Position numbers and translations under genes: made by a program
Source of the DNA: Hydractinia symbiolongicarpus
Taxonomy: Eukaryota > Cnidaria > Hydrozoa > Anthoathecata > Hydractiniidae
Assembly (NCBI RefSeq): GCF_029227915.1
Contig: NC_079888.1
Coordinates: 13,005,001 to 13,069,000 of the forward strand
Length of the DNA stretch: 64,000 nt
Reading direction: 5' to 3'
Shown: piece after piece, positions 54,199-64,000 of the stretch
How the letters are laid out: the number at the start of each line of letters is the position of its first letter
How positions within the stretch are numbered: the first letter of the stretch is position 1
The notes under the pieces: model-generated
Database searches by the model: none
The model's input: the letters and a program-made list of their open reading frames with translations, nothing else
Told to the model about the DNA's origin: nothing

Positions 54199-57100
54199 AC
54201 GAGACTGGAAGAAATACACCGACGGCCGCCTGTCTGGGTGCGTGAAACCATATGATTTTCGTTTAGGACCTTTAATAAGCCGTAAAAGGCCATACTACGG
54301 CTTTTGAAAGACTCTGTACGAAACTTGGAGAACTTCTTAAGGCATGAGAATAAGGTAAACGTCTTGGGAAGTCGTAATCCATTGAGACTGGCAGGAATAG
54401 ACCAATCGCCGCCTGTCTGGCCGAGTGGATCCACGTGATTTATCTGGAGGAGTTGGTCGTAAAAGGCCATATTATAACCTTTAAAAGCCTGTGCAGGTAG
54501 TTAGAGGTGTTCTAATAGCCTGGCGCCAAGGAAAACGACTTGGCACATCATAGTCCATTGAGACTGGAAGGAATAGCCCGCCTGGGTGAGTGAAACTGCG
54601 GCGTGATTTACCTGCAGGGCCCTAATTTGGCCATACAAGGCCATATTATAGCCTTTGAAGGACTCTGTACGTACTTGGGGAACTTTTAATGACCTGGCAC
54701 TAAGGAAAATGATTTGAGACGTCCTAGTCCATTAAAACTGGAAGCAATAGACCGATGGGCGCCTGTCTGGGCGAGTGGAAACATGTGCAGGCAGGTGTTC
54801 TGATGGCCTGGCGCTAAGGAAAACGACTTGGCACGTCATAGTCGATTGAGACTGGTCGGAATAGACCGACGGCCGCCTGTCTGGGTGCGTGAAACCACTT
54901 GATTTACGTGTAGGGCCTTTAATAAGCCGCAAAAGGCCATGTTACAGCATTTGAAAGACTCTGAACATACTTGGAGACCTTTTAAAGAGATGGCACTAAG
55001 GAAAACGACAGGAGACGTCGTAGTTCATTAAGACTGGATGGAATTGACTGATGGGCGCCTGTCTGGGCGAGTGGAAACACGTGATTTACGTGGAGGACCC
55101 TACTTTGGTCGTAAAAGGTCATATTGCAAATTTTGAAAGACTCTGTACGTACTTGGAGAACTTTTAATGACCTAGCAATAAGGAAAACGACTTGGGACGT
55201 CGTAGTCCATTAAGACTGGAAGGAATAGAAGGATTGGGCGCCTGACTGGGCGAGTGGAAACACGTGATTTAGGTGTACGGCCTTTCATAAGCCGTAAAAG
55301 GTCATATTACATCTTTTGAAAGACTCTGTGCGTACTTGGAGACCTTTTAAAGACCTGACGTTAAGGAAAACGACTTGGGTCGTCGTAGTCCATTAAGACT
55401 GGAAGGAATTGACCAATCGCTGCCTGTCTGGGCGAGTAAAACCACGTGATTTACCTGGAGGACACTAATTTGGTCGTAAAAGGCCATATGATAACCTTTA
55501 AAAGCCTTTGCAGGTAGTTAGAGATGTTCTAATAGCATGGCGCTAAGGAAAACAACTTGGCACGTCATAGTCCACTGAGACTGGAAGGAATAGACCGCCT
55601 GTCTGTGTGAGTGAAACTGCGGCGTGATTTACGAGTAGGGCTTTAATAAGCCGTAAAAGGCCATATTGCAACTTTTGAAGGACTCTGTACGTACTTGGAG
55701 AACTTTTAATGACCTGGCACTAAGGAAAACGACTTGGGACGTCGTAGTCCATTAGGCTGGGCGAGTGGAACCTCAAGATTTAATGGAGGACAATGATTTG
55801 GCCGTAAAAGGCCATGTTACAGCATTTGAAGGACTCCAAACGTACTTGGAGACCTTCTAAAAGCCTGACGCTAAGGAAAACGACTTGGGACGTCGTAGTC
55901 TATCAAAACTAGAAGGAATAGACCGATGTCCGCCTGTCTGGTCGCGTGGAACCGTGTCATTTACGTGTACGGCCTTTAATAAGCCGTAAAAGGTCATGTT
56001 ACATCTTTTGAAAGACTCTGTGCGTACTTGGAGACCTTTTAAAGACCTGACGTTAAAGAAAACGACTTGAGACGTCATAGTACATTAAGACAATAAGGAA
56101 TAGACCGATGGGCTACTGTCTGGGCACGTGGAGTCACGTGATTTACTTGTAGGACCCTAATTAGGTCGTAAAATGCCTAATTACAGCTTTTGAAAGCTAG
56201 AGGATGTGGGTAAATGTGTTCTAATAGCCTGGCGATAAGTAAAACAACATGAGACATCGTATTTCATTAAGACTGGAAGGAATAGATCGATGGGCGCCTG
56301 TCTGGGGGAGTGAAAACACGTGATTTAGGTTTAAGGTCTTTCATAAGCCATAAAAGGCCATATTACGGCTTTTGAAGGACTCTGTACGTACTTGGAGACC
56401 TTCTAAAGGCCTGAGAATAAAGTAAACATCCTGTGACGTCTTAGTCCATTAAGACTGGATGGAATTGCCCGATGGGCGCCTGTCTGAGGGAGTGTAACCA
56501 TGTAATTTATGTGGAGGACCCTAACTTGGTCGTAAAAGGCCATATTGCAACTTTTGAAGGACTCTGTACGTACTTGGAGAACTTTTAACGACCTGGCACT
56601 AAGGAAAACGACTTGGGACGTCGTAGTCCATTAAGACTGGAAGGAAGAGACCGATGTGCGGCTGTCTGGGCAAGTGGAAACACGTGATATAGGTGTACGG
56701 CCTTTTTATAATCTGTAAAAGTTCATAATACATCTTTTGAAAGACCCTGTGCGTACTTGGAGACCTTTCAAAGACCTGGTGTTAAGGAAAACGACTTGGG
56801 ACGTTGTAGTCCATTATGACAAGATGGAATAGACCGATGGACTACTGTCTGGGCACGTCGAATCAAGTGATTTTCGCGTAGGACCCCAATTTGGCCGTAA
56901 AAGGCCGTATAGTCTTTGAAAGCCTGTGCAGGCAGTTAGAGGTGTTCTAATGGCCTGGCGCTAAAGAAAACAACTTGGCACGTCATAGTCAATTGAGACT
57001 GGAAAAAACAGACCGACGGCCGCCTGTCTGGGTGCGTCAAACCACATGATTTTCGTGTAGGACATGTAATAAGCCGTAAAAGGCCATACTACGGCTTTTG

Positions 57101-60100
57101 AAGGACATTGTACGAAACTTGGAGAACTTTTAATGACCTTGCACTAAGGAAAACGACTTGGAACGTCGTAGTCAATTTCTGAGCGCGTGGAAAGACGTGA
57201 TTTACGTTGAAGGGTTTAACTTGGTCGTATAAGGCCATATTACAGCATTTGAAAGCCAGTGCAGGTAGTTAGTGGTGTCTAAGGGCATGGCGGTTAGGAA
57301 AACAACTTGGGACGTCGTAGTCGATTGAGACTGGAAGGAATAGACTAATCGCCGCCTGTCTAGGCGAATGGAATCTCGTGACTTACCTGGAGGACAATAA
57401 TTTGCCCTAAAAGGCCATGTTACAGCATTTGAAGGACTCTGAACGAACTTGGAGAGCTTAAAAAGACCTGGCACTAAATAAAACGACATGGGACGTCGTA
57501 GTTCATTAAGAGTGGAAGGAATTGACCGATGGGCGCCTGTCTGGGCGCGTGGAAACAGGTGATTTACGTGGAGGAGCCAAGTGTGGTCGTAAAAAGCCAT
57601 ATTATAACCCTTAAAACCATGTGCAGGTAGTTAGAGGTGTTCTAATAGCCTGGCGCTAAGGAAAACGACTTTGCACGTCATAGTCAATTGAGCCTTGAAG
57701 GAATAGACTGCCTGTCTGGGTGAGAGAAACTGCGGCGTGACTTACCGGTAGGACCCTAATTTTGCCGTACAAGGCCATATTATAGCCTTTGAAGGCCTCT
57801 GCAGGTAGTTAGAGGTGTTATAATTGCTTGGCGCTCATAAAAACGACTTGGGACGTCGTAGTCGATTGAGACTGGGAGGAATAGACCGATGGCCGCCTGT
57901 CTTGGCGAGCGGAACGACGCGATTTACCGGTAGGACCCTACTTTGGCCGTAAAAGGCCATGTTACATCATTTGAAGGACTCTTAACGTACTTGGAGACCT
58001 TTTAAAGACCTGCCATTATGGAAAACGACATGAGACGTCGTAGTTCATTAAGACTTGATGAAAATGACCGATGGCGCCTGTCTGGGCGCGTGGAAACACG
58101 TGATTTACGTTAGGACCCTAATTTGGTCGTAAGAGGCCATACTATAAACTTTGAGCTCCTTTGCAGGTAGTTAGAGGTGTTCTAATGGCCTGGCGCTAAG
58201 GAGAACGACGTGCTTTAGGTGTGAAGCCTTTCATAAGCCGTAAAACGCCATAATACAGCTTTTGAAGGAATCTGTACGTACTTGGAGACCTTCTAAAGGC
58301 CTGGCGCTAAGAAAAACGACTTGGGACCTTGTAATCAAAACTAGAAGGAATAGACCGAAGGCCGCCCGTCTGTGCGCGTGGAACCATTTGATTTATGTAT
58401 GCGGAATTTAGTAAGCCGTAAAAGGTCATAATTGATCTTTTGAAAGAATCTGTGCCTACTTCAAGACCTTTTAAGGACCTGGCGTTAAGGAAAACGACTT
58501 GGGACGTCGTAGTCCATTAAAACTGGAAAGAATTGACCGATGGGCGCCTGTCTGGGTGCGTGAAACCGCGTGATTTTCGTGTAGGACATTTAATTGGCCG
58601 TAAAAGGCCATATTACGGGTTTTGAAGGACTCTGTGCGTACTTGGAGACCTTCTAAAGGGTTGAGAATAAGGTAAGTATCCTGTGACGTCATAGTCCATT
58701 GAGACTCAAAGGAATAGACCGATTGCTGTCTGTCTGGGCGTGTGAACCACGTGATTTACCTGGAGGACCATAATTTGGCCGAAAAAGCTATATTACAGCT
58801 TTTGAAGGCCTGTGAAGGTAGTTAGAGGTTTTCTTAGGGCTGGCGCTAAGGAAAACGACTTGGGACGTCGTAGTTCATTAAGACTGGATGGAATTGACCG
58901 ATGGGCGCCTGTCTGGACGCGTGGAAATACGTGATTTACGTGGAAGACCCTAATTTTGTCGTAAGAGGCCATACTATAACCTTTGAAAGCCTGTGCATGT
59001 AGTTAGAGGTGTTCTACTAGCTTGGCGCCAACGAAAACGTCTTGGCACGCCATAGTCAATTGAGACTGGAAGGAATAGACCGACGGCCGCCTTTTTGGGT
59101 GCGTGAAACCACGTGATTTTCGTGTAGGACCTTTAATAAGCCGTAAAAGGCCATACTACGGCGTTTGAAGGACTCTGTGCGTACTTGGAGACCTTTTAAA
59201 CCCCAGGCAATAAGTAAAACGACATGAGACGTCGTAGTTCCTTAAGACTGGAAAGAATTGACCGATGGGCGCCTGTCTGGGCGCGTGGAACAACGTGATT
59301 TACAGGTAGGACCCTAATTTCGCCGTAAAATGCCATGTCACAGCATTTGAAGGACTGTGAACGTACATGGAGACCTTTTAAAGACCTGGCACTATGTACC
59401 ACGACATGAGACATCGTAGTTGTTTATGACTGGATGGACTCGAGCGATGGGCGCCTGTCTGGGCGCGTGGAAACACGTGATTTACGTGGAGGACTCTAAT
59501 TTGGTCTTAAAAGGCCATATTATAACCTTTAAAAGCCTGTACAGGTAGTTAGAGGTGTTCTAATAGCCTGGCGCTAAGGAAAACGACTTTGCACGTCATA
59601 GTCCACTGAAACTGGAAGAAATAGACCGCCTGTCTGGGTGAGTGAAACTGCGGCGTGATTTACGTATAGGGCCTTTAATAAGCCGTAAAAAGCCATATTG
59701 CAACTTTTGAAGGAATCTGTACGTACTTGGAGAATTTTTAATGACCTGGCACTAAGGAAAACGACTTGGGACGTCGTAGTTCATCAAAACTAGAAGGAAT
59801 AGACCGATGACCGCCTGTCTGGGCGCGTGGAACCATGTGATTTACGTGTACGGTCTTTAATAAACCGTAATAGGTCATATTACATCTTTCGAAAGTTTCT
59901 GTGCGTAATTGCAGACATTTTGAAGACCTGGCGTTAAGAAAAACGACTTGGCACGTCATAGTCAATTGAAATTGGACGGAATAGACCGGCGGCGCCTATC
60001 TGGGCGCGTGGAACCATGTTATTTACGTGTACGGCCTTTAATAAACCGTAAAAGGTCATATTACATCTTTTGAAAGACTCTTTACGTACTTTTAGAAATT

Positions 60101-63100
60101 TAATGACCTACCACTAAGGACAATGACTTGGAACGTTGAAGTCCATTAATATTGGAATGAATAGACCGATGTGCGCCTCTCTGGGCGAGTGGAAACACGT
60201 GCTTTAGGTGTAGGGCCTTTCATAAGCTGTAAAATGCCATATTACAGCTTTTGAAGGAATCTGTACGTACTTAGAGACCTTATAAAGGCCTGGCACTATG
60301 CACAACGCCTTTAGACTTCGTAGTTCATCAAAACTAGAAGGAATAGACCGATGGCCGCCTGTCTGGGCGCGTGGAACCACGTGATTCACAGGTAGGACCC
60401 TAATTTGGCCGTAAAATGCCATGTTACAGCATTTGAATAACTCTGAACGTACTTGGAGACCTTTTAAGGACCTGGCACTAAGTACAACGAGATGAGACGT
60501 CGTAGTTCATCAAAACTAGAAGGAATAAACCGATGGCCGCCTGTCTGGGCGCGTGGAACCATGTGATTTACGTGTACAGCCTTTAATAAACCGTAAAAGG
60601 CCATAATACGGCTTTTGAAGGACTCTGTACGTACTTGGAGACCTTCTAAAGGCCTGAGAATAAGGTGAATATCCTGTGACGTCATAGTCCATTGAGACTC
60701 GAAGGAAAAGACCGATCGCTGCCTGTCTGAGCGTGTGAACTTCGTGATTTACCTGGAGGACCCTAATTTGGCCGAAAAAGGCTGTATTACAGCTTTTGAA
60801 GGCCTGTTAAGGCAGTTAGAGGTGTTCTTAGGGCTGGCGCTAGGAAAAACGACTTGGGACGTCTTAGTCCATCAAAACTATAAGGAATAGACCGATGGCC
60901 GCGTGTGCGGGTGCGTGAAACCACGTGATTATCCTGTAGGGCCTTTAATAAGCCGTAAAGAGACATATTACGGCTTTTGAAGGACTCTGTACGTACTTGG
61001 AGACCTTCTAAAGGCCTGAGAATAAGGTAAACATCTTGTGACGTCATAGTTCATTGAGACTCGAAGGAATAGACCGATCGCTGCCTGTCTGGGCGAGTGG
61101 AACCACGTGATTTACCTGGAGGACACTAATTTGGTCGTAAAACGCCATACTATAACCTTTGAAAGCCTGTGCAGGTAGTTAAAGGTGTTCTAATAGACTG
61201 GCGCTAAGGAAAACGACTTTGCACGTCATAGTCCACTGAGATTGGAAGGAATAGACCGCCTGTCTGGGTGAGTGAAACTGCGGAACTACGTGTAGGGCCT
61301 TTAATAAGCCGTAAAAGGTCATATTACATCTTTTGAAAGATTCTGAATGTACTTGGAGACCTTTTAAACACCTGGCACTAAGTAAAACGACATGAGACGT
61401 CGTAGTTCCTTAAGACTGGATGGAATTGACCGATGGCAGCCTGTCTGGGCGAGCGGAACATCGTGATTTACAGGTAGGACCCTAATTTGGCCGTAAAAGC
61501 CTATGTTACAGCATTTGAAGGACTCTGAACGTACTTGGAGACCTTTTAAAGACCTGAGAATAAGGTAAATATCCTGTGACGTCATAGTCCATCAAAACTA
61601 GAAGGAATAGACCGATGGCCGCTCGTCTGGGCGCGTGGAACCATGTGATTTACGTGTACGGTGTTTATTAAACCGTAAAAGGTCATATTACATCTTTTAA
61701 TATTAATACTGGAAAGAATAGACCGATGCACGTCTGTCTGGGCGAGTGGAAACACGTGATTTAGGTGTAGGGCATTTCATAAGCCGTATAATGCCATTTT
61801 ACAGCTGTTGAAGGAATCTGTACGTACTTGGAGACCTTCTAAAGGCCTGGCACTATGTACAACGACATGAGGCGTCGTAGTTCATCAAAACTAGAAGGAA
61901 TAGACTGATGGCCGCAGGTCTGGGCGCGTGGAACAACGTGAATTACATGTAGGACCCTAATTTGGCCATAAAATGCCATGTTACAGCATTTGAAGGATTC
62001 TGTACGTACTTGGAGACCTTCTAAAGGCCTGGCGCTAAGGAAAAAGATTTGGGACGTCGTAGTCCATCAAAACAAGAAGGAATAGAAGGATGGGCTACTG
62101 TCTGGGCACGTAGAATCACGTGATTTACTTGTAGGGTCCTAGTTTGGCCGTAAAAGGCCGTATAGTCTTTGAGAGTCTGTGCAGGCAGTTAGAGGTGTTC
62201 TAATGTCCTGGCGCCAAAGAAAACGACTTGACACGTCATAGTCAATTAAGACTGGAAGGCATAGACCGACGACCGCCTTTCTGGGTTTGGAAACTACGTG
62301 ATTTTCGTGTAGCACCTTTAATAAGCCGTAAAATGCCATATTACGGCTTTTGAAGGACTCTGTACGTACTTGGAGTCCTTTAAAGGCCTGAGAATAAGGT
62401 GAACGTCTTAGGACGCCGTAGTCCATTGAGACTGGATGAAATTGACCGATGGACCCATGTCTGGGCGCGTGGAAACTCGTGATTTACGTGGAGGACCCTA
62501 TTTTGGTCGTAAAAGGCCATATAATAACATTTAAAAGCCTGTGCAGGTAGTTAGAGGTGTTCTAAAAGCATTGCGATAAGGAGAACAACTTGAGACGTCG
62601 TAGTCAACTGAGACGGGAAGGAATAGACCGATGACCACCTATCTGGGCGCGTGGAACCACGTGATTTACGTGTAGGGCTTTTAATAAGCTGGTAAAAGCC
62701 ATATTACAGCTTTTGAAAGATTCTGTGCGTACTTGGAGACATTTTAAAGACCTGGCGTTAAGGAAAACGATTTGGGACGTCGTAGTCCATTAAAACTGAA
62801 AGGAATAGACCAATATGCGAATGTCTGGGCACCTGGAAACACGTGATTTCCGTGTACGGCCTTTAATAAAACGTAAAAGGCCATATTACAGCCTTTGAAA
62901 GCCTGTGCAGGTAGTTAGAGGTGTTCTAAGGGCCTGGCGCTAAGGAAAACGACTTGGCACGTCCTAGTCGATTGAGACTGGGAGGAATAGACCGATGACC
63001 ACCTATCTTGGGGCGTGGAACCCCGTGATTTACGTGTAGGGTTTATAATAAGCTGTAAAAGGTCATATTACGGCTTTGGAAAGACTCTGTGCGTACTTGG

Positions 63101-64000
63101 AGACCTTATAAAGCCCCCCTTTAGGGAAAACAACTTTGGACGTCGTAGTCCATCAGGACTAGAAGGAATAGACCGATGGGCGCGTGTACGGGCATGTGAA
63201 ACCATGTGATTTACGTGTACGGCCTTTAATAAGCCGTAAAAGGCCATATTACAGACTGTGAAAGCCTGTGCAGGTAGGTAGAGGTGTTCTGAGGGCCTGG
63301 CGGTAAGGAAAATGACTTGGGACGTCGTAGTCCTTTAGACTGGAAGGAATAGACCGATCGTCGACGTCTGAACGAGCGGAATAACGTGATTTACAGGTAG
63401 GACCTAATTTGGTCGTAAAAGGTCATATTTCACCTTTTGAAAGACTATGTACGTACTTGGAGATCTTCTAAAGATCTGACGATAAGGAAAACGACTTGGG
63501 ACGTCGTAGTATATCAGGAATAGCAGGAATAGATCGAATAAACGCCTATCTGGGCGTGTGGAACAACGTGATTAACGTGGAGGACCCTAATTTGGTCGTA
63601 AGAGGCCATATTATAAACTTTGAAAGCCTGTGCGGGTAGTTAGAGGTGTTCTAAAGGCCTGGCGCTAAGGAAAACAACTTGGCACGTCCTAGTCGATTGA
63701 GATTGGGAGGAATAGACCGATGACCACCTATCTTGGGGCGTGGAACCCCGTGATTTACGTGTATGGCTTATAACAAGCTGTAAAATGTCATATTACGGCT
63801 TTGGAAAGACTCTGTGCGTACTTGGAGACCTTAAGGACCGCTTTAAGGAAAACGACTTTGCACGTCGTAGTCCATTAAGACCGAAAGTAATCGACCAATG
63901 GGCGAATGTCTGGGCACCTGGAACCACGTGATTTACGTGTACGGCCTTTAAAAAGCCGTAAAAGGCCATATTACAGGCTGTGAAAGCCTGTGCAGGTAGT
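54199..64000. repeat. Satellite array, right block, unit about 180 bp, runs off the window
   Basis: Roughly 54 units in one orientation. Each has CCTGTCTGGGCG, CACGTGATTTACGTG, CCGTAAAAGGCCATATTA, then one of two alternatives (GACTCTGTACGTACTTGGAG or GCCTGTGCAGGTAGTTAGAG), then CTAAGGAAAACGACTTGG and GACGTCGTAGTCCATT. Units differ by scattered substitutions and small deletions. Ordered pairs of unit types recur at 55.44-55.75 and 59.47-59.77 kb, and a four-unit block (about 725 bp) repeats at 62.99 and 63.72 kb. Many 70-90-codon frames on the minus strand are by-products of the repeat. Confidence 0.95.

Noticed and set aside
54199-64000. Many 60-95-codon minus-strand frames with a shared RTESFKSRNMAFYGLLK-like product
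   Set aside because: They repeat with the satellite unit, begin and end at random unit variants, and show no start context or codon signal.

Overview
The window is AT-rich, intron-rich animal DNA that is heavily loaded with transposons. The element mix (Polinton, P/THAP, PIF/Harbinger, Helitron, Copia, RTE-type LINE, hAT and Tc1/mariner-like MITEs) and the form of the one host gene suggest an early-branching metazoan, most likely a cnidarian and possibly a hydrozoan. This is inferred from sequence character alone. Nothing bacterial was found: no operons, no CRISPR array, no rRNA.

Layout. (1) 1-3.3 kb is the decayed end of a Polinton/Maverick virus-like transposon on the + strand: major capsid protein (cut by the window edge), a small membrane protein, a retroviral-type integrase, and a MSV199/BRO-like protein with a PD-(D/E)XK-like nuclease region. 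(2) 3.3-12 kb holds short Helitrons, a MITE with 55-bp inverted ends, and a broken P-element (THAP) transposase on the minus strand that is interrupted by a Tigger/pogo-like MITE. (3) 12-18.3 kb is a nest: an outer inverted-repeat element contains two different PIF/Harbinger elements 39 bp apart. One carries only a MADF-BESS protein; the other carries a MADF-BESS protein plus the transposase.

(4) 18.4-50.8 kb is one host gene on the minus strand. I could assemble all 16 exons of a DCLRE1C/Artemis nuclease (1,665 bp with the stop, 554 residues). Every exon junction keeps frame, and the catalytic residues fall at or within three positions of the human numbering I recall. Its introns hold a degenerate Helitron Rep-helicase and a Copia element (intron 9), mariner-like and hAT MITEs, an RTE-type LINE with a coding relic beside it (intron 1), and a perfect 232-bp (AAAG)58 tract that fills most of intron 12.

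(5) 49.5-52.4 kb has a hAT MITE, about 108-bp tandem repeats and a CpG-rich stretch. (6) 52.4-64 kb and beyond is a satellite array with a unit of about 180 bp, rich in ACGT-core palindromes and showing higher-order structure. It is split at 53.07-54.20 kb by an insert carrying a virus/Polinton-like reading frame.

Only the Artemis gene looks intact. Nearly every mobile-element gene carries stops or frameshifts. The capsid frame is open over the part visible, and the Copia element has almost identical LTRs despite a ruined interior.
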